A stretch of DNA of 64,000 nucleotides from Podospora pseudoanserina (lineage: Eukaryota > Ascomycota > Sordariomycetes > Sordariales > Podosporaceae), in contig NC_085922.1 of assembly GCF_035222485.1 (NCBI RefSeq), positions 1,565,001 through 1,629,000 on the forward strand. Reading direction: 5' to 3'. Made by a program: the position numbers and the translations under genes. Under the pieces are notes generated by a model that worked only from the letters and a program-made list of their open reading frames with translations, did not search any database and had not been told where the DNA came from. Shown here piece after piece: positions 21,435 through 33,557 of the stretch; positions within the stretch are counted from its first letter, which is position 1, and the number at the start of each line of letters is the position of its first letter.

Positions 21435-22253
21435 GGTGGTTGTGGTAGGTGTAGTATTAGCTGGGGTATTGGGGTCAAAGTAGGTGGTGGTTCAACATGC
21501 AGGGCATGTATCGAGTAGTAGCTGCAAGAGGCTCTAAGCTGGGCTGCCAGCACTTAAGTGAGGTAGGTAAAATAAAAGAGATATACCAGAACCGAGAGAA
21601 GGGGAATAAGGAATCTGTTCAGTTGATTTATGTCCAAAATGAGGAGATTCATAATCCTGGAAGCCACGCTCCTAGACCCGGTGTGTACACTTAAGTGGTG
21701 TGTGTGGTTGCCTGACTCGAAGAGGGCCCTGCGAAGCACCACCACATGGGAAAATGGTTGCAAACAAACGTCCCATAGCACCGGTAGCTAATAATCTTTT
21801 CCCCCGCACATACAGAAAGACAGCCCTCGCAGCCGAGAAGGACTTCCGGTCCAGAGACCATCAGAGTGAGATGGTTGTTCAGACGAATACATTCAAGGCG
21901 TGCTGAACCAAAGCGCGTAAACCAGGAGATGCCACCCCATCGAACTTGCACGGCCAAAGCGGACAAGACAAACAGAACTAGTGACGAATATGCGCCGTCA
22001 TGGCGGGCAATCGGCGAGGGTTGGTCCTTGCGGGATAGCTTTGCTCAGTTTCCCAAGGACCACCCCGAAACATAGCCCAACGTCTCAACTATTCGTGAAA
22101 ACGGGGGAAAGATCTCAATATCGTACAATTCTAGCTTTGTCGACCACCGCTCAATGTGTCGCTGCCAATCTTCATACTATACATGTGAAACAATCGAGCA
22201 TCGGAAACGCTGGTATCATCGCCGAATTGACCTAATGTGACGTTCCCTTGCCA
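21435..22253. other. Intergenic region
   Basis: About 0.8 kb with short overlapping frames on both strands and no recognisable domain, RNA gene or repeat. Confidence 0.5.
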
Positions 22254-22880
22254 CTATGACGACTCAGCCAGCTTCTGCGAGATCTCACCAATCATCTGGG
22301 TAATTTCCTTCTTCTCGACAGCAACAGCCGCATCCTTGAGCTCTTTACCCATCACCCTTGCCGTGACAGCACCTCTCAGGGCCTTTGCATCAGTAGTACC
22401 CGCCGCAATGAGTTCCTGAGCCACCTTGGTGATAAGCTGCTCGATTTCCTCCTTGCCGACTTCCTTGACGCTGCTCTGGGCGGTGTACTCCTCAATGATC
22501 TTTTGCTGGATCTCCTCCTTCTCAATCAAGTCTTCTCTCCCCGCAGCCTTGAACTCAGCGACAGCATCCTGGGACTTGCGGGCCATCTTGCGGAGGAGAT
22601 CGACGAGCTGGACATCGGTCTTGATGGGCTTGTCGGTCTTGCTGGCGTTCAAGGTGGCAGCCATGACAGCACGCAAAACAGTCAGGCGGTTGGTGTCCTT
22701 GGCTTTCATGGCTCCCTTAAGATCCTCTCTAATTTTGGCGTAGAGTGGTGATGGAGGCGCCTCGGTGGAATATGAGGCGCGCAAGCTGGCGGATCTGAGC
22801 CATGTTGGTGATTGCCTGAGGCTCGGGCTGGGCCGGCAGACGGCGCTGCGAAGCAGGGAGGAAGGGAGTCTGGCGGCCAT
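22254..22880 (-). CDS. AIM41: AIM41 / YqeY-domain mitochondrial protein
   Basis: Member of the GatB/YqeY family, related to the C-terminal tRNA-binding region of the amidotransferase subunit GatB; the yeast homolog Aim41 is mitochondrial and its exact role is unsettled. Single exon, 208 residues from MAARLPSSLLRSAV. The first 45 residues are rich in Arg, Ser and Leu and lack acidic residues (RQSPTWLRSASLRASYST), a convincing mitochondrial presequence. The YqeY core follows: REDLKGAMKAKDTNRLTVLR, KTDVQLVDLLRKMARKSQDA, KIIEEYTAQ and GAVTARVMGKELKDAAV. An upstream in-frame Met at 22979 is less likely because it precedes the presequence by over 30 residues. Confidence 0.9.
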   Translation of the reverse strand: MAARLPSSLLRSAVCRPSPSLRQSPTWLRSASLRASYSTEAPPSPLYAKIREDLKGAMKAKDTNRLTVLRAVMAATLNASKTDKPIKTDVQLVDLLRKMARKSQDAVAEFKAAGREDLIEKEEIQQKIIEEYTAQSSVKEVGKEEIEQLITKVAQELIAAGTTDAKALRGAVTARVMGKELKDAAVAVEKKEITQMIGEISQKLAESS

Positions 22881-24448
22881 TTTTGCTTGTTGTTGTCGTT
22901 GTCTTGAAGTGAAGATCTTGTGTTTTATTTTATTTTTTTGGTTGTCGTTGCTGCTGCCACGGCGGATCGACCCGATCATGCACGCCAGCTGTTACGCTAG
23001 GTGATGCAGCCAATTGCTGCCCACATCCCCGCTGCAGGTGGATCTTGGTCCCCCAATGCGCTAAGACGTCACGCTGGAGATGGCTCAGATCAGCCATTGC
23101 CCTGGTGCCCTGATGGACATCGCTGATGAAGTGGCAGAATGCGTGAATGTGTTCTAGGAAATGGGCATATGGAACCATTGTACCTCTCGCTATCTTACAT
23201 AACTAACGATAAGAAAGAGATTGCGATAGGTCTAGTTATGATTGGAGCCAAGCCATCGCGGAGGATCTCTGAGCACACCACGTGGCTGGCTTGAAGCATG
23301 CATTGTTTGCCTACCACCATCTCCCGCTGCCGACTGTAATGGGATCTCGAGAGTGGCCATGAAGGTTATAACAAAAGAGATACTCCGTATGTCCCCAAGG
23401 GCCAGCTCAAGACTGTCGTCGCAAGAGACGACAGGGCAATCACCTGATCTACGGCCCCCAAGCCACCAGGCCCACTGCCGGGGTCGGGGCGTGCCGTTGA
23501 CTTCCCCGGATGCTTGATCCCATCCATGTCACAGAGGCGGGGCCTTGGCTATCTTTTTGGGCTGGCGGCCCGGGGAGCGGGAAGTGGGAGTCGGGGTGCG
23601 GTGATGTCTGTGGAGGGTAACTGATGGGTCGTGGCCCCGGGTAGGTGGGAGCTGGCAACTGCCGAGTAAGCGGTGAATTCTAGACAGGATATGCGCGGCC
23701 GTTGGGCATCAAACCGTGTGATACTCGACTTGACAATGAATGGCACTGTGATGAGTAGAAAGGACGGGTGATGAGGACCCAGTCGGGCGGAACCGAGATG
23801 GAGGGACGCCTTTTTCAGGTCCCCGCCGTTTGCTTGATGAGATGGATTAAATACTAATAAAGGTAGCCAATCCTCCGCTCTGTTAATTGTACCTAAACAA
23901 ACCATTCATCCCAATTCTATCTTCCCGGGGCGCTTGTTTGTTTCCTGTTGTTGCCCGGCACCTCAATTGGTTTGGAATCCCTCCACCTATGTCTACCGTC
24001 CCATCCATACATATCCCACCTAACCCTCCGATGAAAATCCTTCCCCCCTGCCCGTCTACCGACCTTATACAACGAATCAATCGCTCCTTCTCTCAGATTC
24101 GCTGGCTGGCAATTGTCGGGCGGCGATGATGCTCTTTCCCAAAGCAACAAGGCCAAAGGCCTAGACCGGGAGAGACCAGTTTGCCTAGACCTGAAACACA
24201 GCAAGAACCGCGAAGAGTCCCTCCTCTCCTCATGTCCCTTCTCCCCGGGCCCGTCCCTTCCTTTTCCAAATGCAGATGCAACCAATATGCGATGACCATT
24301 ATCATTCGTGGTTCAGACGCCCCTGCCAGCTGGCAGGTATGTAAGTGGCCCTCCGAGACTGCCGTATGTGGCATTACCGCCATTTCACAACCAACAACTT
24401 GGAACCTGGATGGAAACCTGGAATCCCTTCTCGATTGCTCCGTCTGTC
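22881..24448. other. Intergenic region between AIM41 and the methyltransferase
   Basis: About 1.6 kb. Short frames exist on both strands (for example 23917-24285 minus), none with family features. I see nothing else in it. Confidence 0.45.
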
Positions 24449-26153
24449 TCAATGTCGCGCTCGTTTTCTCGAATCACTCTGTCTCCCGCCTTTGGACGAC
24501 GACGGCGTGTGTGATCGGGGAATCTCGCTGTGCCGATGACTCCTACTGCTCCCTGGTTTTCGACCAATGCAGACATAGCTGCAAACATTATCATGTCAGC
24601 TATGCTCAACTCGTTACTCCCTTTCACCCGGCTTATTTTGACGAGACAGTAACTTACACCGGAAAATAGGCCTGTGAACCAGAGTCAGTACACTCACTCG
24701 AGAACCTCGACGCCATCGACATACCTTGAACGCCGGGTTATCAGCCTCCGCCCGGGCCTGTGCTACAAGCAGCTGTATGTCGGTGTTTGACATGCTTGTT
24801 ATCTTCCGGTCAGCAGGCTGTCTTCCGCAACGGTCTAGATCTGTTCTTACCCGAGACCCTGGGAGAAAGGGTACATGGCAAGAGACGATAGCAGCCGATG
24901 GGCATTTGCTCTATTCGCAACCCCTATGTCACGATCTCTTGGATCTGTTCATGCATGCGTCAGCTCTGGCTTTGGGCCACAGTTGCCCGATGGCTACCAG
25001 GTACATACCGTTGGACCACCCGCTCAGGGGAAGGGGTATCAATCGCGATTCGACTTCAACAAATCCCGCTTGTGCCATCAGAGTCTGCAATCTCAACGCT
25101 ACCCTCGGATCTTTGTAGTGTTGTATGCTTTGCAAGTAGCTCTGGGACCACACTTGCAACGCATGATCTGGACCAACTTGTCAGCACCAGGCCTCGGGAA
25201 CACACAATAAATTGAAAAAGAGCACTGACTGGCTGTCAAGGTCCCGTTGTCGGACTGGGCGTTGTAGTAAATTTCGACCATTTGCTATTGTTTGGTTAAC
25301 ACCCATTCGCTGCCTTCGGCCTCTTGATCGACATACACACCAACCACCAGGGCGGAGCACCCGGTAGATGTCGCTCAAATAGTTTGTCCACCTGTCTACG
25401 TGGATGCCTCCTGACATCAACCTGCTATTTACCAGATCGAAATGGTTGGAGGGAAAGGTCGACCTGGTCTCATTGTTAACTTCGAATTTGGGGCGGGCTT
25501 GGGTTTGGGGGTGCTCTCACGGACTGTTCAAGTCATCCACTTGGAAGTCTACGTTGTCGGGGATCTCCTCTGGAACCGGGTAGGGGTAGATGTCGAGTCC
25601 GATGACCTGTTGGCCAAAGTCAGTCTGGAATCTTGTCATGGATTCTCCTGCAGGTGCCGAAGCTGTCGTCTGTCACCGTTGACAAGTTCTCGCCCGAGAC
25701 CCCCGATGGATAGGCTACACCTGACACAAAACATGCCATACGCACCTCGCATTCGGGATACTGCTCTGCCACTTCTATCGCCCATGCCCCGGATCCGGAT
25801 CCACACTCCAAGATTCTCCGAGGCCGCGGAACGGGAGGAAATATTAATCGGTTTTCGAACACCATGTTGAACAGCTCGTGTTGGTAGTGAAGCCGCTCGA
25901 TCTCGTCCTGTTCCAGCGCGGAGCACAGTCAGCCCAGAAGCCAGAGTGGCCCGTCAAGTCCCTGCTCACATCGTCCACGGGGGCGAAATAGATGCTGTTT
26001 TCGACGGCATATCTCTGAAAGTCTCTGCCGTTGAGAGTGATGACCTCGCGATAGGTGTTGTCGACCGGGACCGTTTGGAGATCGCTACACGGTGTTTAGC
26101 ACATCTTGGCCTGGCAACCTTGTGGGAGCGAGTACCCTCTACCTTTCGTCCAT
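24449..26153 (-). CDS. LaeA/UMTA-like SAM-dependent methyltransferase, 11 exons
   Basis: Class I methyltransferase of the large fungal group often placed in or near secondary-metabolite clusters; substrate unknown. Exons on the minus strand: 26153-26143, 26084-25970, 25907-25746, 25606-25521, 25463-25337, 25284-25230, 25167-25009, 24944-24851, 24794-24725, 24671-24658 and 24578-24449, giving 340 residues. Every intron is GT-AG and every join keeps frame without a stop. Motifs run in family order: YREVITLNGRDFQRYAVENS; HELFNMVFENRLIFPPV; the SAM-binding loop ILECGSGSGAWAIEVAEQYP; VIGLDIYPYPVPEEIPDNVD; FDLVNSRLMSGGIHVDRW; DIYRVLRPGGWCQMVEIYYN; FVEVESRLIPLPLSGWSND; the tail ends YVCIGRKPG plus a basic stretch. 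Two exons are only 11 and 14 nt. It appears intact. Exon borders are hand-assigned; the acceptor of exon 6 is the least certain. Confidence 0.85.
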
Positions 26154-29100
26154 GGTGTCGGTCTGATGGTTATGGTTTTTCCTGATGAGGCTTCTGCTAC
26201 CTACCTTGAGGGAAAATTATGGGGTACAGAAGGCAGCGACCACAAAAAGACAAGACTGGCAGAATTCACGTCATCAAGTATGGGGGCAAGAGGCAAGAGA
26301 AGATGGAGTCAGGTATTTCACAGACTTCATGGCATTATGCAGTCCGGAGAGTGTGGGCGGAGATATTTCTCGAACCCTGGTCCCTCGGGACTCACTTTGA
26401 GAACGGTGTCGGACCATGTGCCTCTTGCTCTGCGGCACTCGCACACGTTTGAAATGAGCAAAGCTTGCTCAGTGGACCCTCAAGGTGAACCAGGATACTC
26501 AGATTGGCCCGCCCGTCACTCTCTTGCACGCCACGATGGGTTTTGTCGATCAGGGTGCGTATCGTTGGCGCATTATACCCATGGAACACATACGGGAGGG
26601 ATCCCCTTGACCCCTGCCAGCCTTGGAACCCTGGGGGCTTCCCAGAGAAGTGGGTGGGAAGCTGATTACCATAATGGGGGGACTGCGCGGCGGTCAAATT
26701 CAACTACACCTACGTTATGGAACACTACACCGCTTGGAGAGGCCAAAGACGGCGGCCAGCTTTTTGGCTGCGTGGACATATGAGGCTTCCTTGCCTATAG
26801 ACGGGGGTGCAACTAGGACAGGCATCGCCAAAGAGCTGTTGTACGGATGCTTGACGGCTCACGGTGTACAGGTCCGCCCCCGCATAACCCCAGGGGGAGC
26901 TCTCTGCTAATCGGGATAGGCCCTCATTCCGGCTACGACATACGTTACATGTCTTGTTCCTCAACTTGGACCTTGACTCCTATAGCCGCGGCCGAAGGGG
27001 GTCGGATATGACTTTGATTGGGAGATCAAGGATAAAATCGACGTGTCCCCTCGTTCACGCGCCGCCTGCGAGGGTTGGCTTTGTCTTGGCTCGACGCAGT
27101 GTTCAGATACTCATGCCTAGGCCAGCTCCTCAGCACTTGTGTTGTATCCTGGAATTGGAAATTTGGGCGTGCTGCGGGACTTGATGCCCCGGCAGCGGTG
27201 GCCGACCAAAAAGCGACCCGAAGGCTACAAACAGGGCCCCAGCTCAATGGGTGGTGTGAGTTTAACGCACCGCCAGTCCTATAATATAATGCTGGCTCCA
27301 TTTCAAGGGAGCTCGCATATCGACCTACCATTCAGGGCTTGCAGGATCAAACAAGCACAGAAAACCGGGTCGTCGGGCAGGTTCTTACTGAACACTGAAA
27401 GCTGCACGATCAGTTCTCCTCGCACCAAGAGGAGAGTCCAGCGCATTGTGTTGTGGCTGTTCAAACATTGGTGGTGCTGGGTCTGACGTCAAGCGAGAAC
27501 GCCGCCCGCTGTGAGCTGTGGTACAAACACCACATTCAACACTGACCAAGGGGCTGGCAAGAATCCCAAGGACATGGTCCTGGGATCGCACAGAACGTCC
27601 CAAGCCCGCCATCGGCCCCGCCGGAAATGTGCCGCCTCGGACGTGTTTGGGCGGGATGAGGACGGGTATCGAAGGATTCTTACTTGTTGCTTTTGAGACC
27701 TTACGACCGCCATTCCCATAACGGCAACCATCGACGATCCGGAATGACTGCTCATTTCTCACCCATGAGGACCTCACACACCGACTCCCTCTCTGCAGGA
27801 TACGTGGTCTGATAGGAACGTATCAGGGAGGAAGTGCCCATCATACCACCAGCCCAAGTGCCGGGTCAAGTTCGAAACAAAACAAATTGGGACTTTCATC
27901 GGACGGAATCAAGAGGGGCAGGGACCTTGATGATGGGAGGGGAGGGGTGGGTAAGGTGGATGGAGGGTTGGACAGGACAGCTGTGACTGGGATAGCCCGG
28001 GGAACATGCGTGCTTGTCCCAGAGAAGCGAACCGGGCCGAAACGCTGGGGTCCCCAGGGTACGTACTCCTTGCCAAAATCCAGCGCTCTGGCACAGGGCG
28101 CCTGTTGGCTGTCTTCGCTGCCGAGCGGCATCCATCCGGTCGGTAAATTATTGCCCACTCGTCATCTGTGCGCAAACCAAACCAACGGGTCTGGGCTGGA
28201 TCTGGACAGTTTCCTCGCCATGGGTACCCGACACTGGAGACGGGACGAACGGGCTGCTCGTCAACTCGCGGCAGATTGTGCGGTACTGTCTCAGTGTTCC
28301 CGGCGGTGGGCCGATCTCTTGCGGCTAATGTTTGAGGGGGACGAGAAAATGGCACGATAGCTTCAACAGCTCGTTAAAGTAACAGCAGTGATTTTTGCCC
28401 GTTATTAGGCGACGTCGGTGCAGGACCAAAACAGGACCAACGGCGACCAACGGCGACCAACGGCGACCAGCAACATTGCTGCGTATCTTCCCCAACCCGC
28501 GAGAAGCAGCCCCCTGTGACGCGCAGGAATCCCGCAGTATCGAAATGACAGCGTTGGCCTCTCCCATGGATGAGCTGGAGATTGGATGTAACCGAGGCTC
28601 TCCGGCCCTGGCTGTCATCTGCTGTCTGTCGGTGTCGTTTTCGGACATACGGCACAAGGCACATGTAAAGACCCGGCTCAGTGCTCGCTCTCATCAAACT
28701 TTGGCTACGAATTCCCAGTCACCTTCATGTCGGCTCAAAGACCTGTTAGATGACTGGTCAAATTGAGGCGGTCTGCTTGCGGTCCTGGGTCGTGGGTAAT
28801 CAATGACCGTGCAGACGCCACATTTGCTCCTATCCCCAGCGCTGGGTCCGAGTTTCACAATTCATGATTCGCGGCTATCCCGGATACAACGACAGCACAG
28901 AGAGCAGAAAAGGCCGCAACAGAAGCAGAAGGATAGCCATCGTGGGTATGCCGTGGGGTTGCAATAAATACTAACCCCGAACAACTTTGTGCGGCATATC
29001 TGGGTCCGGTGTGCTTCTGGGAATCGCGGCAGGTGTCGAGCTGCACGTCAAAGACGAGATGACACACCCCTTCTATTATTCCCCGACCAAGCCAAACCTG

Positions 29101-30170
29101 GGTCGGTTGGAAGGGTTTGGGACAGGGGTCCATCCGTGGGCAGGGGTTGGTTTTGCGTGCTCAGCGGCGGGATTGCTCGCCATGGACCAGGGCCCTCCTG
29201 GCGCAACCACCGCCTCGGGACAGGCTGTCATGATTACAGACGGTACGGATATGTTACGGAATACCTTACGTGGGTAACCTGTACTTCTCTCCCTGCTCCC
29301 AGCCTCTTTCTGCATGCACCTTTTTTCGGTCCCAATAGCTTTGGAAGGTGCAACAGCACTGGTCAGAACTATCTGGTGGGTTGGCAAACTGCAGCTTGCA
29401 CCGAACGCCCCTTCGTATCTCTGGTTTTCTGGCTTGTCGGCACCCTCGCCAACGCATCGCGGACCGCGCGGAAGACCGCCGGGGAGATTGCGCCGCTGCT
29501 CAATACCAGGAAGAGATCGCCATGCGATGCTGTTTTGACGCTGGCTGACTGGCTCAACAAGACGCCGGTCATTACTCGAGCCTGTGGTCAAGGCTCCGCC
29601 GGGCGAACCAAATGTTTGAGCAGTACTGGGTCTGCTGGGGCGGAACCATCCTCTCTGGAGAGGGCCGAAGAAACGAAACGAACGTCTCGACGAGTTCCTT
29701 CCCTCCTAGTCGGCCCCGTGTTCCCAGCCGGCCGGGTTTCCGTTTGTGCAACCTGGCAGATCGACCCCCCCCTCGTCGGCGACCTGTCCCGACCTCACCG
29801 GTCTTGGCAGTTCGCTATTTCCGTCAGAGATGCCTGGGGACGTGAGGGGAAGAGGAATAAGAAACGAAACAAAAAAAAAACTCGCAGATGCATTGCCATA
29901 GTGCCATATCACCATGAACAGTTGGTTCTCTCTGGATCTTCTCCACCGATGTCCAACCCCCCGCAGCATTTCCGTCGTGGTTGGGGTGGGCAGCCTCACT
30001 ATAGGCACGATGGAAAAACTACTATAATGCATGATGTTGACGGGACCTATCAAGCTCCTTACCCAAAACCACGAAGAGACAATTTGTCATGCCGGCGGCA
30101 GCACGATGATGCGCACGAGTTCCGGCTTGGCCATCCTCTTGTTCAAATAATGAAGAACTAGCAACAACGT
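26154..30170. other. GC-rich, coding-like region without a resolvable gene
   Basis: Four kilobases next to the many-exon methyltransferase. Composition is richer in G+C than the flanking intergenic DNA, and open frames of 60-390 codons overlap on both strands. The minus strand carries several good donor matches (GTATGT near 26593, GTGAGT near 26396, GTAAGA near 27680, GTGAGA near 27757, GTACGT near 28057). No frame shows a motif I can name. It could be another gene with many short exons, or remains of one. The longest plus frame (28989-30161, 390 codons) is Arg/Pro/Trp-rich and unconvincing. Confidence 0.35.
28433..28470 (+). repeat. 10-bp tandem repeat, about 3.5 copies
   Basis: Unit CGGCGACCAA repeated three times with a partial copy before it (28433 on) and a final copy ending in G. 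Very small and local. Confidence 0.85.
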
Positions 30171-33100
30171 GCAGCTGTGGCGTGACGACAAGTTGGATGC
30201 TGGGTTTGGTGGCTTTCTGCTGATGTTGGATATGGGCGGGCGGATGCTGCGCAAAGTAAGTGAGTGCATTTGTCTCCTTGCATCGACTTGCATTTTCCTG
30301 TCCAGCAGTCCCAGCAATCTGGGATGGAAAGTTCCACGCTCCCTCCTCCTCGGCTTACTGGTCTCGATCAGACAGACATTCACACCACCCCTTTCTCCTG
30401 CTTGCGTATATGCCTGCATATATGCAACCCCTATCTCGACATCGACGCAGTATGATAGGTTCCAAGATTCGCATACCCTGCTGTGCTGTGCCCATCACCA
30501 TCAACCTTTTTGCTCCATGTCCGCCGGACCGGACCGAAAGCCCCTCTCTTTGTTTGGATTCTGAGGGGGGGAGGAGTTGCTTAAGTGGTCATATGCTGAA
30601 GAATGCATAACATGCATATCTCCACTCTTTCAAGCCCTCCTTCCCCTTTCTGCCTCGTCTCCCGACCATGACCCGCTACCCCCTCTCCCCCCATGATGAA
30701 TGCTCTTGTTTTGTCTCATCCTTGGCTTTTTTTTCCTGTCATTGTCGTCAGATTCGGGCTTGTGGAGGACTTGTTTCCCGCCAGCTCGCAGCGCCTGGGT
30801 CGCTTTGATGGGCTAGCTTGGGATAGCTGTACCCGAGGTGGAGGACATGCGGTATGAGTAATGCTCGACACACCAGTGGCTATCAGACTGGTTGTTACAG
30901 CCATGTGGCGTCAGCAGTAGAGCTTACATGAAGACCACCTTTCACAAATGGGGGATTCTTCTTTTGATGACTTTTTGTGGCAGGCGAGTCCAAGTGGAAA
31001 CGGGCCAAAATGGAGTTGAATTGTTCGATGCCCTGCCCTGTCCCTTAAGGTTCCCAATAACCTAGCGAGTGGCTGATTCATGGTGCAGCAGTTTTTTTTG
31101 CGTGGTATTTGATATTTCCTGGATTTTTTTTGGATTTTTTTTGGTTTGTTTTTTGGCGCTTCGCTTGTTTGGGGGAGGCTTTTCGTTTCTGCTTGCTCTG
31201 CTTCCTCGCTTACTCTCTGCCTTGCATACGCGTGGGTAGGTGGGAAAAAGCTGGAGCCTTCTGTGGACTGGGTGTATGTAACGTACTCTTTCATTTTCTT
31301 TACACACGCCAGGGCTCCATCGACCCCCAACAGGTTGACCGGGCCGATGCTTTTTGGGGGAGGGCTGTTTTGTTTTGTGTGTCAATGATGATGGTTTGTG
31401 GTGGAGTTTGGGCAGCAAAAGTATGGGGTAGGTAGGTTTGTTGCACGTTACTAGCACGTTTGGTCAAGTGACCTGGAGGGAGGGTGGGTTGGTTTTTTAG
31501 TGTGGAAGGCAAGGAAGTTGTTGGCGGGTGGCGATGAAGGCGTTTGGGGCGGCTCTTTGGCTGTGGGGGTTTGGTGCTCAAGTGGAGGATGATGGGGGGA
31601 TGGGGGTTGTTGTCATTATGATGGCTATGGAGCTTGGAGACTTTGAGGTTGAAGATGACTGTTGCGCGAGAGCCGCGGTAGGTTAACTAGGTGACTGGTA
31701 CGGTGCTCAGCTCAGGATTTAGGGTTGTTTGTGGTTGTTCTCTTTGGACAATTTGACTGCTATTATCTAGCGGTGGCCCCAGTAGCCTCTTTGGGCTTGG
31801 GAACTTGTGAGCAATAACTCTTTCTGACGACGAGGTGAGTCTTGGAATTGAGCCTGGTATGAACTCGGGAAGGCGGTTTCATGAAAAGAGACCAAAAGAC
31901 TGTATACATTATAGTCTCTGCTCCATTGTCCAGCAAGTGCTTTTTCTACATCATGGTTATGTCAATGACGCCGGGATGGCAATGGTTGACTCTGAAACTT
32001 ATCAGGACATGTAATACTTTATCAGAATGAAACAGGCTCTGGTTGAAGCAGGAGATAGATATCAAGAGACGATCGAGCTACGCTGTTGAACATAGGTACA
32101 GAACGAGCCAGCCGTATATGATAATGCCTGCACCTCTCACTGACAAGCTGTGTGTTTTTACCTTCTTATGACTCCTTCACCGGTGACAATGTGTGTGCTG
32201 GGGGTAATCAGGTTTTTTTTCTTTTTGTCATGTTTAAATGCCGGGAGTTAAGCAGGATTCCTGCCAGGTCAGTCGGAGGTGTTATTTTGTAAGGTGAAGT
32301 AAGTTCCAAGGTAAATGAAGAAAAGGGAAAACCACAGGAAAACACCGGGCACGCAAGATACGCTTAGCAGTGGCCCTGCCCACTGTAATGAGACCAAATA
32401 GAAAGCTTAGGTGCGGGAGGCTTGCAGAGCGCTGGCATCTATTTTCTCCTCTTTTTGACAAAATCAACGCCACTTTGGTGTTCAAGAACGTTTTTACAAG
32501 ACATGAAAGAGAAAATGGTTGGTAGTTTGTATTCTGTGATTTGTTTCTTTTGCTCGTTCTGTTTTTTCTCTCCGCTTCCCCCCCGCCTGAAGTTTCAAAG
32601 GCTATGTTCTGTTTTCTCGGGGTTGATTTCTCTTTTGATCTGGTTGGAATACTTTTACATGTAATTAGGAATCATGTCAGAAAGTTCGGAACCTCGGGCT
32701 GCCCTCCATGTAAAGCTTTGAGTGAATTTCTTTTCTGACGGCTTCTGTTAAGTTTTTTTTTTCTTTTAGCAGGGCTTTGATCTGGCTTTTCGAGCTCACG
32801 TATTGAGTTGATTTTGCGGTTTTTTTTTCATTTTTTTCATTAAGGTTTTTTTGAGTGAGATTTGAGTTTGGTGGATGGCGTTTTGTCTAAGTGGATGTAT
32901 CTGGTGCCTGGGTGGTGAAGCTATCAGGGTTGAGAAGTCGAGGGGATTTCAGACACACTGTGCTCATCGACGGCGACAGAGAGGGGAGATACAGCGGGAG
33001 CAAGGGGGATGAGAGGAGAATATTTGCTCCAGTGAAGTCATATCAAGGAGCAACATGCCTCTTTACTCTTGACGAGCAAACACGTTCAGCATCAGACGGA

Positions 33101-33557
33101 AAGCCATAGGACCATCAACAACCCCCTCGCCGCCTCCTGCCTGGAAGCTATCGCTATGTGGATCATCGTTAAGGTTGTCTTCACCAAAGGTTCCGCCCAC
33201 GGAAAGCTGCGAAACATTCGCCGAGCAGGGTATAAAATGAGTATTCACCTCACCTGCTCACCCAAAGTCAGTTTCTTCTTCTTCTTCTTCTCCTTCTTCT
33301 TCTTGCCATTGTCGCCGGACCCATCTTCTGCTGAGCTGGACCACAACTTGGATATTTCAAGAGCGACGACAATCTTGAACACTCTTCCAACTTTTATCAC
33401 AACAGAGGTTTACCGAGATCCAAGCTGCCACAACAGTCTGTTTACGGACTTGTCGAATGCCATCACCACAGGAGTCTATCGAACGCCATCAGCACCGGAG
33501 CCACTCGAGAATAGAACCGTACGATACTCTAGCTTGACCAGTGCGCTGACCACCAAT
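30171..33557. other. Gene-poor region upstream of the MGNQAS protein
   Basis: About 3.4 kb with T-rich runs near 31090-31150 and 32750-32850 and a CTT-rich leader at 33270-33300. The frame of the next gene is open upstream to 33069, but that extension is low-complexity and looks like leader. I see no RNA gene or transposon. Confidence 0.45.

Noticed and set aside
26740-26830. Short plus-strand string ASFLAAWTYEASLPIDGGAT, reminiscent of the C-terminal end of short-chain dehydrogenases
   Set aside because: No glycine-rich cofactor motif or YxxxK upstream in any frame, and the match lacks the middle of the signature; probably chance.
28989-30161. 390-codon plus frame, the longest in the 26-33 kb region
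   Set aside because: Arg/Pro/Trp-rich without any domain, and overlapped by equally open frames on both strands; not enough to call a gene.
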